From Streptomyces bikiniensis (lineage in GTDB: Bacteria > Actinomycetota > Actinomycetes > Streptomycetales > Streptomycetaceae), in NCBI GenBank assembly GCA_000716465.1, contig JNWL01000055.1, positions 1-39,615 on the forward strand: a DNA stretch of 39,615 nucleotides, in the 5' to 3' direction. The position numbers and the translations under genes were made by a program. The notes beneath the pieces are model-generated. The model saw only the letters and a program-made list of their open reading frames with translations, did not search any database and was not told the origin of the DNA. This document shows positions 18,779 through 26,961 of this stretch, piece after piece. Every line of letters begins with the position of its first letter. Position 1 is the stretch's first letter.

Positions 18779-18859
18779 GTGGTGTTCTCGCTCACCGACG
18801 AGGGGTCCGCGGCGCTCACCGCAGCCGCTCCCACCGCGCTCACGAAGGACGTGTCATGA
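18779..18859 (+). pseudogene. possible MarR-type regulator remnant or short coupled ORF
   Basis: The frame ending at TGA 18857-18859 reads VVFSLTDEGSAALTAAAPTA then LTKDVS. VVFSLTDEGxAAL is the end of the wing in many MarR-family regulators, but nothing of the DNA-binding helix is left upstream. The stop overlaps the ATG of the oxidoreductase gene (ATGA). It is either a regulator fossil whose 3' end was joined to the next gene, or a chance reading. GTG at 18779 has GGAG close by. Confidence 0.3.
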
Positions 18860-19518
18860 AGATCGGCATCATCGGCGCCGGCAACATCGGCGGCAACCTC
18901 ACCCGTCGGCTCACGGCCCTCGGCCACGACGTGTCCGTGGCCAATTCCCGTGGTCCCGAGACGCTCAGCGCCCTCGCCGAGGAGACCGGGGCCACTCCGG
19001 TCCCGGTCTCCGAGGCCGCCCGCGACGCCGAACTGGTCGTCGTGACCATCCCCCTGAAGAACGTCCCCGACCTGCCCGACGACGTCCTCGCCGGGGCCGC
19101 CGAGGGCTTCGTCGTCCTCGACACCGGCAACTACTACCCCCGGGAGCGCGACGGGCGGATCTCCGCCATCGAGGACGAGGGCCTGACCGAGAGCCGCTGG
19201 ACGGAGAGGCAGCTGGGCCATCCGGTCGTCAAGGCGTTCAACGGCACCTACGCCCAGGACATCCTGGACCGGCCGCGCCCGGCCGGCGACCCCGAGCGGA
19301 TCGCCCTGCCGATCGCCGGTGACGACGAGGCCGCCAAGAACACCGTCCGCGCCCTCGTCGACGAGCTCGGCTTCGACACGGTCGACGCCGGCGGCATCGA
19401 CGACTCCTGGCGGCAGCAGCCCGACACCCCCGTGTACGGGCTCCGCGCGGGGGTCGACGCCGTGACGAAGGCCCTCGCCGAGGCCTCCCCCGAGCGCCCC
19501 GCCGCCTTCCGGGGCTGA
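18856..19518 (+). CDS. F420/NADP oxidoreductase-family NAD(P)-binding protein
   Basis: This 220-residue soluble protein starts at ATG 18856 after GAAGGACG. It has an N-terminal Rossmann motif GIIGAGNIGGNL (G-x-G-x-x-G at residues 7-12) followed by HDVSVANSRGPETLSALAEE, where the NSRGP loop is the family's NADPH phosphate-binding piece. Further matches are DAELVVVTIPLKNVPDLPDD, VVLDTGNYYP and HPVVKAFNGTYAQDIL. The family includes reduced-F420:NADP oxidoreductases, but many actinobacterial members of this size act on unknown substrates, so no specific reaction is claimed. It lies 157 bp downstream of the SgcJ-like gene on the same strand and ends with a hairpin terminator. Confidence 0.85.
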   Translation: MKIGIIGAGNIGGNLTRRLTALGHDVSVANSRGPETLSALAEETGATPVPVSEAARDAELVVVTIPLKNVPDLPDDVLAGAAEGFVVLDTGNYYPRERDGRISAIEDEGLTESRWTERQLGHPVVKAFNGTYAQDILDRPRPAGDPERIALPIAGDDEAAKNTVRALVDELGFDTVDAGGIDDSWRQQPDTPVYGLRAGVDAVTKALAEASPERPAAFRG

Positions 19519-19564
19519 GCCCGCTCCACCCCGCCGCCTTCCGGGGCCGAGCCCGCGTCACCCC
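19500..19564. repeat. 32-bp tandem duplication over the oxidoreductase stop
   Basis: Bases 19500-19531 and 19532-19563 are nearly identical; both begin CGCCGCCTTCCGGGGC and continue with GAGCCCGC. The first copy codes for the last residues (AAFRG) and the stop; the second lies after it. This looks like a recent slippage or duplication event without effect on the protein. Confidence 0.7.
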
Positions 19565-19600
19565 GCCCGGCCCGGACGGATTTTCCGCCCCGGGCCGGGC
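19565..19600 (+). terminator. 11-bp hairpin terminator after the oxidoreductase gene
   Basis: GCCCGGCCCGG (19565-19575) pairs exactly with CCGGGCCGGGC (19590-19600); the loop has an inner CGGA/TCCG pair around TTT. It stands 46 nt after the stop codon. It is a good candidate terminator before the SARP gene region. Confidence 0.65.
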
Positions 19601-19743
19601 CGTCATCACATCGGCCCGGTCCTCCGAAGGCCACGGGGCGGCAGCCGACACTGCCGCCCCGCCCTGCGCGTCGTCACCCGGCACCTCCGCCCCCCGTCGA
19701 TGCGCGGGTGCCCGACACCACTCGGCCCACCCTGGCGCACCGC

Positions 19744-19772
19744 GTTGCAGGGACGATGAAATCCTGTTGAAG
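19744..19772 (+). promoter_or_regulatory. three heptamers with 11-bp period upstream of the SARP gene (candidate SARP operator)
   Basis: GTTGCAG (19744-19750), GATGAAA (19755-19761) and GTTGAAG (19766-19772) are separated by exactly 4 bp each, giving an 11-bp period. SARP proteins are known to bind heptameric direct repeats with this spacing just upstream of the -10 box. A further CTTGAAG at 19780 is out of phase. The site lies 59 bp before the GTG at 19831, in a locally AT-rich spot. Autoregulation is inferred. The remaining spacer, 19601-19830, shows nothing else clear. Confidence 0.45.
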
Positions 19773-19830
19773 CAAGGGCCTTGAAGAATCGCGCGGGCAC
19801 GCGGCGCACGGGGAACACGGGGACGGCGAA

Positions 19831-22800
19831 GTGGACGAGCGGGCAACGGGGCCGGACGGGACACCGGCCGGTGCGGAGGGACGCCTGCGGATCGACCTGC
19901 TCGGATCCGTCCGGGCCCGGCGCGGCGGTACGCCGATCCCCCTCGGCCCGGTGCGCAGGCAGGCGGTCCTCGCCGCCCTGGTCCTGCGGGCGCCGGCCTT
20001 CGTGACGTACGAACGGCTCCTCGACGACGTCTGGGGCGCGGAGCCCCCGGGGACCGGCCACCGGGTCCTGCCGAGCTACGTCTACGCGCTGCGCAAGGCG
20101 CTCGACGCGCCGGACGCCGGGCCCGGCGGGTCGGTGATCCTCGGCGGGCGCGGCGGCTACCGCTTCGCGCCCGAGGGGGCCGGGACCGATCTCGCCGAGC
20201 TCGCCGAACGGACCGCCGACGCCCGGCGGGCGAAGGCCGCCGGCGACCTCGGCGCGGCGCTCGACCACGGCGGCCGGGCCCTGGAGCTGCTCCACGGCGA
20301 ACCCCTGCCGGGGCTGCCGGGCCCCCTCGCCGTGAGCGAGCGCCGGCGTCTCGCCCGGCAGCGGCGCGCGCTGCTCCAGGACCGGGCGGAGTGCCTCGTC
20401 CTGCTCGGGCGCCACGCGGAGGCCCTGGACGGCCTGATGGCGCCGCCGGCCCCGCCGCACGACGAACCGCTCGCCGCCCTGCGGATGCGCGCGCTGTACG
20501 GCAGCGGCCGGCAGGCCGAGGCCCTGGCCGTCTACGGGGAGACCCGCCGGCTGCTCCTCGACGAGCTGGGCGTGGAGCCCGGCGAGGAGCTGCGCCGGGT
20601 GCACCGGGCCGTCCTGCGGCGGGACGACCGGTTCCTGCTCGGCCGGGCGGCGGTCGACGGGGCCGACGGGGACGGGCGCCCGCCGGAGCGGCACCGCCGG
20701 GCCGATGCCGGCTCCGTACGCCGGTCCGCCGCCGGGGACGGCGGCGGGCCCGGTGCCGCGGACGCCGCCGACGTCGAACACCGCCCCGCCGACGCGTCCG
20801 CGCCTTCCGGCCTTCCCCGCCCCCGGCACGAGGAGGGCCCCGAGGACTCCGAACGGTCCGATCCGGCCGACCGGCCCCGCCTCCTCCGCCGGAACCGCAA
20901 CGAACTCCCGGGCGACACCGCCTGCCTGACCGGGCGTGAGGCGGAACTCGCCCTCCTCACCGCCCCGGTGTCCCCGGACGCGGTGACCGTGATGACCGTC
21001 GACGGCACGGCGGGGGTCGGCAAGACGGCCCTGGTGGTGCGCGCCGCCTGGACACTGGCCGACGCCCACCCCGACGGCTGCCTGTTCGTGGACCTGCACG
21101 CGCACGGCGCCGTCCACGAGGCCGTCGACCCCCGGCGGGCCCTGCGCCGGCTGCTGCGCGCGGTCCGCGACCGGGGCCACGGGGTCCCCGACGAACCGCA
21201 CGGCGCCGGGGACGGGGACGGCCGGGACGACCTGACGGAGCTGGTCGCGGCCTGGCGGGCGGCCACCAGCGGGCTGCGGCTGCTGCTCGTCGTGGACGAC
21301 GCCCGCAGCGCCGAGCAGGTGCGCCCGCTGTTGCCCGCCGGGCCCGGGAGCCGGGTCCTCGTCGCGGGCCGGCAGCGGCTGCCCGGTCTCGACGCCGACG
21401 TGCGCCTCACCGTGGAGCCCCTGGACACGGGGGTCGCGGTCGGGCTGCTCCGTGAACTCCTCGGCACCGAACGGGCGGACCGCGAGCCCGAGGCGGCCCG
21501 CGAACTCGCCCGCCGCTGCGGCGGGCTGCCCCTGGCGCTGCGCATCGCGAGCGCCCGACTGCAGAACCGTCCGTCGTGGACCCTGGCCTTCCTGGCCGGG
21601 CGGATGTCCGACGACGCGCGCGGCCTGGGCGAGCTGCGGGCCGAGGACCGCAGCGTGGAGGCCGCGTTCCGGATGTCGTACGACCAGCTCGCGCCCGGGC
21701 TGCGGCGCGGCTTCCGGGCAGTGGGCCTGGCCCCGACGGCCCGCTTCGACGCCCTCGTGCCCGCCGTCGTCCTCGGCCGCTCCCGGGAGTACGCCGAGGG
21801 GGTCCTGGAGGACCTGGTCGACGCGAGCCTGGTGCAGCAGCCGCACCCCGGCCGCTACCGGCTGCACGATCTCGTACGGGCGCACGCGCGGCAGCTCGCC
21901 GAGGAGGCGCCCGAGCAGGCCGCGGCGGACCGGGACGCGGTGCTGCGGCTCTACTCGGCCGCCGGGCGGCTGGCCGCCGACTGGGGCCCGGACGCGTTCC
22001 CCACCGGGCCGGAGGGCTCGGGCGACGCTCCGTTCGCCGACTGGCGGGAGGCGTCCGCGTGGCTGGGCGCGGCGGGCGGGGAGCTGGTCGACGTGGTGGC
22101 GTACGCGGTCGCCGCCGGGGAGTACGACCACGCCTGCTGGATCGCCGAGGCCCTGGCGGACCATCTGCTCGGGCAGGGGCACCACCACGAGTGCCGGAGC
22201 GCCCTGGAGCTCGCCCTGTCCTGCGCGGACCGGGCCTCCGACCGGCGGATGCCCGCCGCGCTGCGCAACTGCATGGGGTTCCTCGACGTGCACCGGGGGC
22301 GGTTCCGGCAGGCGTACTCCTGGTTCGAGGAGGCGCTGCGCCACGGCTCCGGCCACGGCGATCCCCGGGACCGCGTGCGGGCGGCCGCCGGCATGGGGGT
22401 CGCGGAGTGGACGCTGGGCCACGCCGAGGAGGGCACCGCCCGGCTGGAGGAGGCGGCGGAGCGGGCGGCCGGGCTCGGCGACGACTGGCTGACCGGGATC
22501 GTGCACTGCAACCTCGGCGCGATCCGCCACCGGCAGGGGCGTCACGAGGAGGCCCTGGGCTTCTACGCCACCGCCCTGGCGCTCGCCGAGAAGAACGGGC
22601 GGCCCCGGACGATCGCCGGCAGCCTGTGCTTCGTCGCCGAGGCGCAGCTGGACCTCGGCCGGACCGCGGAGGCCGTCGGGCTGCTGCGGCGGGCGGCCGA
22701 CCTGGCCCGCGAGGTCGAGGACCCGCCGCTGCGGGCGGCGACCCTCTCCCGGCTCGCCGCCGCCGAGCACGCCCGGGGCCGTCTGGGCCCGGCCGTCGAC

Positions 22801-23034
22801 GCCCACCACGAGGCGCTGTCGGCGCTGACCCGGCACACCAGCACGTGGCTGGAGATGCAGGTCCGGACCCGGCTCGGCGACACCTACGCGGCCGCGGGCC
22901 GGCACGCCGAGGCGCGCCGGGAGTACGAGGCCGTCCTCGCCCTGCCCGGGGCGGAGCAGCACCCCCACGAGTACGGTCTGGCCCGCGCCGGCCTGACCGG
23001 CGCGGAGCCGCCGCCCCCGGGGGAGCGCTTCTGA
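19831..23034 (+). CDS. AfsR-like SARP regulator (SARP, BTAD, NB-ARC and TPR domains)
   Basis: This 1067-residue regulator is built like AfsR. Residues about 18-105 are the OmpR-like DNA-binding domain of SARPs (LRIDLLGSVRARRGGTPIPL, VLPSYVYALRKALD, ILGGRGGYRF). Residues about 112-255 are the bacterial transcriptional activation domain (LYGSGRQAEALAVYGETRRL, LGVEPGEELRRVHRAVL). After a disordered charged linker, an NB-ARC ATPase follows: Walker A GTAGVGKTAL at residues 392-401, LRLLLVVDDARSAEQVRPLL (Walker B), GGLPLALRIASARL and RYRLHDLVRAHARQLAEE. Residues about 700-1060 hold TPR-type helical repeats (LGAIRHRQGRHEEALGFYAT). GTG at 19831 is chosen at the domain start. No biosynthetic cluster is adjacent, so it may act globally. 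Confidence 0.96.
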   Translation: MDERATGPDGTPAGAEGRLRIDLLGSVRARRGGTPIPLGPVRRQAVLAALVLRAPAFVTYERLLDDVWGAEPPGTGHRVLPSYVYALRKALDAPDAGPGGSVILGGRGGYRFAPEGAGTDLAELAERTADARRAKAAGDLGAALDHGGRALELLHGEPLPGLPGPLAVSERRRLARQRRALLQDRAECLVLLGRHAEALDGLMAPPAPPHDEPLAALRMRALYGSGRQAEALAVYGETRRLLLDELGVEPGEELRRVHRAVLRRDDRFLLGRAAVDGADGDGRPPERHRRADAGSVRRSAAGDGGGPGAADAADVEHRPADASAPSGLPRPRHEEGPEDSERSDPADRPRLLRRNRNELPGDTACLTGREAELALLTAPVSPDAVTVMTVDGTAGVGKTALVVRAAWTLADAHPDGCLFVDLHAHGAVHEAVDPRRALRRLLRAVRDRGHGVPDEPHGAGDGDGRDDLTELVAAWRAATSGLRLLLVVDDARSAEQVRPLLPAGPGSRVLVAGRQRLPGLDADVRLTVEPLDTGVAVGLLRELLGTERADREPEAARELARRCGGLPLALRIASARLQNRPSWTLAFLAGRMSDDARGLGELRAEDRSVEAAFRMSYDQLAPGLRRGFRAVGLAPTARFDALVPAVVLGRSREYAEGVLEDLVDASLVQQPHPGRYRLHDLVRAHARQLAEEAPEQAAADRDAVLRLYSAAGRLAADWGPDAFPTGPEGSGDAPFADWREASAWLGAAGGELVDVVAYAVAAGEYDHACWIAEALADHLLGQGHHHECRSALELALSCADRASDRRMPAALRNCMGFLDVHRGRFRQAYSWFEEALRHGSGHGDPRDRVRAAAGMGVAEWTLGHAEEGTARLEEAAERAAGLGDDWLTGIVHCNLGAIRHRQGRHEEALGFYATALALAEKNGRPRTIAGSLCFVAEAQLDLGRTAEAVGLLRRAADLAREVEDPPLRAATLSRLAAAEHARGRLGPAVDAHHEALSALTRHTSTWLEMQVRTRLGDTYAAAGRHAEARREYEAVLALPGAEQHPHEYGLARAGLTGAEPPPPGERF

Positions 23035-23115
23035 CGGCACGGCGACCCGGGCCGTACGGGTCCCCGCGTACCGAACACCGCGAACGGCACGCAGGGCTCA
23101 CCCGACCGGCCGGGT

Positions 23116-23147
23116 CCGGGGCGGCGAGAGCCGCTCCTCCGCCCCGG
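23116..23147 (+). terminator. hairpin after the SARP gene
   Basis: CCGGGGCGG (23116-23124) pairs exactly with CCGCCCCGG (23139-23147) around a 14-nt loop that can pair further. It lies about 80 nt past the SARP stop in a convergent spacer. It is a probable terminator. Confidence 0.6.
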
Positions 23148-23376
23148 GGCCGACGCGAGTCGGTCAAGCAGGCTCCGACCCGTCGGGACGATTGGACCGG
23201 GACACGGAAAACGGCCCTTCGGCGGGGCGTCGGTCCGGTGGATCATCCAAGAGGCCGAAGCCTTGAGAAGGGCCATATCTACGAGGTTCGTACCGGAATC
23301 TCTTTCGCAGGTGCGGCTACGGGCTGGGCGGCACCCTCCAGTGTGGTGGTCCCCGCGGCCTTCGACACCGGGGCCG
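23148..23376. other. convergent spacer, mostly unexplained
   Basis: About 230 bp between the SARP terminator and the end of the mod operon. It is less GC-rich than its surroundings. GGTCCCCG...CGGGGCC (23348-23375, one bulge) could be the terminator of the mod operon on the minus strand. The plus strand reads GHIYEVRTGISFAGAATGWA before a stop at about 23387, and the minus strand is also open, but neither has a convincing start and ribosome site. I see no gene I can support. Confidence 0.4.
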
Positions 23377-25530
23377 TCAGAGGGTGACGATCGTGGTCTC
23401 GGTCGCCTTGATTCCGGTCCAGACGGATACGCCGTCGGCGAGGCCGAGTTCGGCGGCGGCCTGGGGGGTGATCTCGGCGACGAGGTCGGGCGCCCGGTCG
23501 GAGGTGACGAGGACGCGGAGCCGGCTGCCGCTGGTGGTGATCTCGCGCACGGTGCCGGGCCAGACGTTGCGGGGGCTCCCGGCGGGCCTCTCGCGGTGCA
23601 GGGACACCGCCTCGGGCGCGACGATCGCGAGCGCCGGGGTGCCGGGCGGCGGGGGCTCGGCGGCGACCAGGGTGCCGCCGCCGTCGAGGGCGAGGCCGTC
23701 GGGGACGGCGGTGCCGGTCCAGGCGTTGCGGCCGAGCATGCGGGCCACCCAGGGGGACCGCGGGTGGCGGGTGACCTCGGCGGGGGTGTCGTCCTGGAGG
23801 GCGCGGCCGTCCTGGAGGACGAGGACGCGGTCGGCGAGGGAGACGGCCTCGACGGGGTCGTGGGTGACGACGAGGCAGACGCCGCCGAAGCCCGCTAGGT
23901 GGGTGCGCAGGGTGTGCCGGACGTGGGCGCGGGTGGTCTGGTCGAGGGCGGCGAGGGGTTCGTCGAGGACCAGGAGCCGGGGGCGGGCGGCGAGCGCCCG
24001 GGCGAGGGCGACCCGCTGGGCCTGGCCGCCGGAGAGCTGCGCCGGCTTCCGGTGCCCCAGGTGGCCGACGCCGAGGCGGTCGAGCCAGGCCTGTGCCTCG
24101 TGGCGGGCCTCGGTGCGGGCGACGCCCTGGGCGCGCAGGCCGTAGGCGGTGTTCGCGAGGGCCGACAGGTGCGGGAAGAGCGCGCCGTCCTGCGGCACCC
24201 AGGCGACGTGGCGGCGGTGCGGGGGCAGGGCGGTGACGTCCTCGTCGCCGAGCCGGAGCTCCGCGCGGGCGCGCGGGGTGAGGCCGAGGAGCGCGCGGAG
24301 CAGGGTGGTCTTGCCCGCACCGTTCGGGCCGACGACGGCGATGGTGGTGCCGGGCCCTGCGTCCAGCGCGAGCCGGGTGAAACCGGTGACGTCGGCGCGC
24401 AGCGCCCAGCGGTCGGCGGGTGGGGTGGTGGCGCGCGGCGCCTCGCGGTCCACAGGTGGGGTAACGGCGGCGCGCGGCGCCTTGCGGTCGTCGGGTGGGG
24501 AGGGGGGCGCGGTGGCATGGGGCGGGTGGTGGCCGGCGGGCGCGGTGGTGGCGGCGCGCGGCGCCCGGTGGCCGCCGGGTGGGGCGGTGGACGGGGTGGC
24601 GTCGGGCGGGTGGTGGCCGGCGGCCGGGACGGTCGTGGGCGGGCCTCCCGCGGCCCGCTCCCCCGTCGTCGGTTCCTCCGTGGGAGCCGGGTGGTGTGCT
24701 CGGTCCGTCGGGGTGCCCGTCCAGCGGCCGCGCAGGGCGACGAGGACGCCCATGGCGATGGCGAGGAGCAGGAGGGAGACGGAGGTGGCGGCCTCGGGCT
24801 CCTCCTGGAGCAGGAGGTAGACCTGGAGGGGGAGGGTCTGGGTGGTGCCCGGCAGGTTTCCGGCGAAGGTGATCGTGGCGCCGAACTCGCCCAGAGCCCG
24901 CGCCCAGGTGAGCGCCGCCCCCGCGAGGACCCCGGGCGCCACCATCGGGAGCGTGACGGTGAAGAAGACGCGGACCGGGGAAGCGCCGAGCGAGGCGGCC
25001 GTCTCCTCGTACCGGGGCCGCAGGCCGCCGAGCGCACCCTCCAGGCTGATGACCAGGAACGGCATGGCGACGAAGGTCGCCGCGATCACGGCGCCGGAGG
25101 TGTGGAACGGCAGGGTGATGCCGAAGGTCTCCTCCAGCCGGGGGCCGAGGAGACCGCGGCGGCCGAAGGCCAGGAGCAGCGCGACGCCGCCGACGGTCGG
25201 CGGCAGCACCATCGGCAGCAGCACGAGCGAACGGACGACCGCCTTGCCGGGGAAGGGGACCCGTGCGAGGAGCCAGGCCAGGGGGACGCCGAGGAGCAGC
25301 GAGAGGCCGAGCGCCCAGAAGGAGACGAGGAGGGACAGCTTCAGCGCCTCGACGGTCCCGGGCGAGGTCAGGTGTCCGGCGAGTCCGCTCCATTCGGTCC
25401 GTACGAGGATGCCGACCAGCGGCAGCGCCAGGAAGGCCACGGCCGCCAGCGCGGGCAGCACGAGGGCGAGGGGCGGCCGGGCGGCCCCCGGACGGCGCGC
25501 GGAGGCGCCGCGCGTGCCTGCTCGTTTCAT
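23377..25530 (-). CDS. modBC: fused molybdate ABC transporter permease and ATPase (ModB-ModC)
   Basis: One 717-residue protein carries both transporter parts. Residues about 12-270 are the ModB permease with membrane segments (PLALVLPALAAVAFLALPLV, LSLLVSFWALGLSLLLGVPL) and the coupling loop YEETAASLGASPVRVFFTVT. Residues about 275-380 are a Pro/Ala/Arg-rich linker containing two 28-residue repeats beginning GHHPP. Residues about 380-590 are the ModC ATPase: Walker A GPNGAGKT (401-408), Q-loop WVPQDGALFPHLSALANTAY, signature LSGGQAQRVALARAL, Walker B LLVLDEPLAALD and switch H in VVTHDPVEA. The C-terminus is a TOBE domain that senses molybdate. ATG at 25530 is chosen; ribosome site is weak (GGGA). 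ModA precedes it by 92 bp. Confidence 0.95.
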   Translation of the reverse strand: MKRAGTRGASARRPGAARPPLALVLPALAAVAFLALPLVGILVRTEWSGLAGHLTSPGTVEALKLSLLVSFWALGLSLLLGVPLAWLLARVPFPGKAVVRSLVLLPMVLPPTVGGVALLLAFGRRGLLGPRLEETFGITLPFHTSGAVIAATFVAMPFLVISLEGALGGLRPRYEETAASLGASPVRVFFTVTLPMVAPGVLAGAALTWARALGEFGATITFAGNLPGTTQTLPLQVYLLLQEEPEAATSVSLLLLAIAMGVLVALRGRWTGTPTDRAHHPAPTEEPTTGERAAGGPPTTVPAAGHHPPDATPSTAPPGGHRAPRAATTAPAGHHPPHATAPPSPPDDRKAPRAAVTPPVDREAPRATTPPADRWALRADVTGFTRLALDAGPGTTIAVVGPNGAGKTTLLRALLGLTPRARAELRLGDEDVTALPPHRRHVAWVPQDGALFPHLSALANTAYGLRAQGVARTEARHEAQAWLDRLGVGHLGHRKPAQLSGGQAQRVALARALAARPRLLVLDEPLAALDQTTRAHVRHTLRTHLAGFGGVCLVVTHDPVEAVSLADRVLVLQDGRALQDDTPAEVTRHPRSPWVARMLGRNAWTGTAVPDGLALDGGGTLVAAEPPPPGTPALAIVAPEAVSLHRERPAGSPRNVWPGTVREITTSGSRLRVLVTSDRAPDLVAEITPQAAAELGLADGVSVWTGIKATETTIVTL
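24470..24637. repeat. 84-bp in-frame tandem duplication in the ModB-ModC linker
   Basis: GCGCGCGGCGCC at 24470 and 24554, and GGGCGGGTGGTGGCCGGCGG at 24520 and 24604, are both offset by exactly 84 bp, that is 28 codons. Further copies of the 12-mer core occur at 24431 (exact) and 24395 (one mismatch). The encoded units both begin GHHPP and contain APRAA. This is repeat-driven growth of a domain linker. Confidence 0.75.
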
Positions 25531-25622
25531 CGGTGGTCCCGGAGGGGTGAGGGCGTGGAGCGGAGGGGCCGTCCGGTCCCCCGGTGCGGACGGCCCCTCC
25601 CGATCATGGTCGATCCCGTGCG

Positions 25623-26441
25623 TCACGGCTTCTGGAAGCCGGCGTCCTGGAGGATCTTCTGTGCCTCGGGCGAGGACAGCCAGGCGACGAACGCGGCGGC
25701 GGCTCCGGCGTTCCCGGAGTCCTTCAGGGTGGCCGCGGGGTACTGCGCGACGGCGTTCTGGTCGTCGGGGATGTCGACGGCGTCGACCTTGTCCTTCGCG
25801 CTCTCGGCGTCGGTCCTGTAGACGAGGCCCGCGTCGGCCTCGCCCAGCTCGACCTTGCTGAGCACGGCGCGCACGTTGGGCTCCTGGGAGACCGGCTTCA
25901 CCGTGATCTTCTGCTTGTCGAGGATCTGCTTGCTGTACTTGCCGGCCGGGACCTCGGGGGCCGCGAGGACGACCTTGAGCCCGGTGTCCGCGAGGTCCTT
26001 CAGGTCGTCGACCTTGTGCGGGTTGCCCTCGCCGGTGGCGATGACGAGCCGGTTCCTGGCGATGACCGCCGGGGTGCCGGTGTCGGCCTTCACCTTGTCC
26101 ATGCTCTTGGTGTCCGCGGTGACCAGGACGTCGGCGGGCGAGCCCTGGGAGACCTGGGCGACGAGCTCCTGCGACCCCGCGAAGGAGAACGTCAGCTTCG
26201 TGCCCGGGTGGGACTTCTCGTACGCGGCCCCGGCCGTCTTGAACACGTCGGTGAGCGAGGCGGCGGCGAGGACCGTCAGGTTCGCCCGCGGCGCGGTGCT
26301 CGCGGACCCGGAGGGGGTGGAGCCGGCGGTGCCCTTCTCCGTGTCGCCGCCGGACGAGCAGGCGGCGAGCGGAACGAGCAGGGCGGCGGCGAGAACGGTG
26401 GCGGCGGCACGGCGTCCGGCGGGGGTGAGGGTGGGGGACAT
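25623..26441 (-). CDS. modA: molybdate-binding lipoprotein ModA
   Basis: This 272-residue extracytoplasmic binding protein captures molybdate for the fused transporter. ATG at 26441 is preceded by AAGGAG at 11 nt. A lipoprotein signal ends in LLVPLAAC with Cys28 as the lipid site, then a Ser/Thr/Gly-rich spacer. The mature domain begins LTVLAAASLTDVFKTAGAAY, the hallmark of ModA, where the AASLT serines bind the oxyanion. Further blocks are FSFAGSQELVAQVSQGSPAD, VLVTADTKSMDKV and GLVYRTDAESAKDKVDAVDI. C-terminal AAAFVAWLSSPEAQKILQDA is also standard. The order regulator-modA-modBC on one strand indicates an operon. Confidence 0.96.
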   Translation of the reverse strand: MSPTLTPAGRRAAATVLAAALLVPLAACSSGGDTEKGTAGSTPSGSASTAPRANLTVLAAASLTDVFKTAGAAYEKSHPGTKLTFSFAGSQELVAQVSQGSPADVLVTADTKSMDKVKADTGTPAVIARNRLVIATGEGNPHKVDDLKDLADTGLKVVLAAPEVPAGKYSKQILDKQKITVKPVSQEPNVRAVLSKVELGEADAGLVYRTDAESAKDKVDAVDIPDDQNAVAQYPAATLKDSGNAGAAAAFVAWLSSPEAQKILQDAGFQKP

Positions 26442-26534
26442 GAGGGTCTGGACTCCTTGGAGAAGGTTCGGAAGTGCGGAAAAGAGGCCGGCCGCGCCGA
26501 CGGCCGAGGTGTTCCGGTACTGCGTGAGGGGTGG

Positions 26535-26924
26535 TCAGGTGCGGTCGATGTGCACGCTGGTCGACTTCACGCGGGCGGTGGCCTGCATGCCGACTTCGAG
26601 TCCCAGTTCCTCCACGGCCTCCCGGGTGAGGAGCGAGACGAGCCGGTGCGGACCGGCCTGGATCTCGACCTGGGCCGCGACGTCACCGAGCTTGATCGCC
26701 GTGACGATGCCCGGGAAGGCGTTGCGCGCGGACGTGTACGACGCGTCCTCGTCGTCGCCCTGCGCGATCTCCGCGGAGAACGCCGCGAGCGACTTCCCGT
26801 CGATGACGCGCCGCCCGCTCTCGTCGCGGTGGGTGGCGACCCTCCCCGCGTCCGCCCAGCGCCGCGCGGTGTCCGGGCTGACGCCCAGCAGACGCGCGGC
26901 CTGCCCGATGGTGTAGGACTGCAT
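26535..26924 (-). CDS. HTH-TOBE molybdate-responsive regulator, copy 1
   Basis: This 129-residue protein has a MerR/excisionase-type helix-turn-helix (SYTIGQAARLLGVSPDTARR, then WADAGRVATHRDESGRRVID) and a C-terminal TOBE/Mop domain (SARNAFPGIVTAIKLGDVAA, HRLVSLLTREAVEELGLEVG, ATARVKSTSVHI). Mop domains bind molybdate or tungstate, so the protein is probably a Mo-sensing repressor of this operon, playing the part of ModE with a different DNA-binding head. ATG at 26924 is preferred to the GTG at 26933: TACGGT ends 7 nt before it and no ribosome site exists, so the mRNA is probably leaderless. It leads the operon, 93 bp before modA. A close paralogue stands at 33209-33607. Confidence 0.9.
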   Translation of the reverse strand: MQSYTIGQAARLLGVSPDTARRWADAGRVATHRDESGRRVIDGKSLAAFSAEIAQGDDEDASYTSARNAFPGIVTAIKLGDVAAQVEIQAGPHRLVSLLTREAVEELGLEVGMQATARVKSTSVHIDRT

Positions 26925-26931
26925 ATGCGAC

Positions 26932-26961
26932 ACCGTAGGCCGTGATCTCTCTCATCTGCAA
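26932..26961 (-). promoter_or_regulatory. promoter of the mod operon (candidate leaderless start)
   Basis: On the minus strand TTGCAG (26961-26956) and TACGGT (26937-26932) are 18 bp apart. Only 7 nt separate the -10 box from ATG 26924, so transcription would begin at or near the start codon. Both boxes are close to the Streptomyces housekeeping consensus. Confidence 0.65.

Noticed and set aside
19606..23040. 1144-codon minus-strand frame over the SARP gene
   Set aside because: The plus strand shows SARP, BTAD, NB-ARC and TPR domains in order; the minus frame is low-complexity.
23263..23898. Plus-strand ORF beginning in the convergent spacer
   Set aside because: It runs into the mod operon antisense and has typical Gly/Arg shadow composition.
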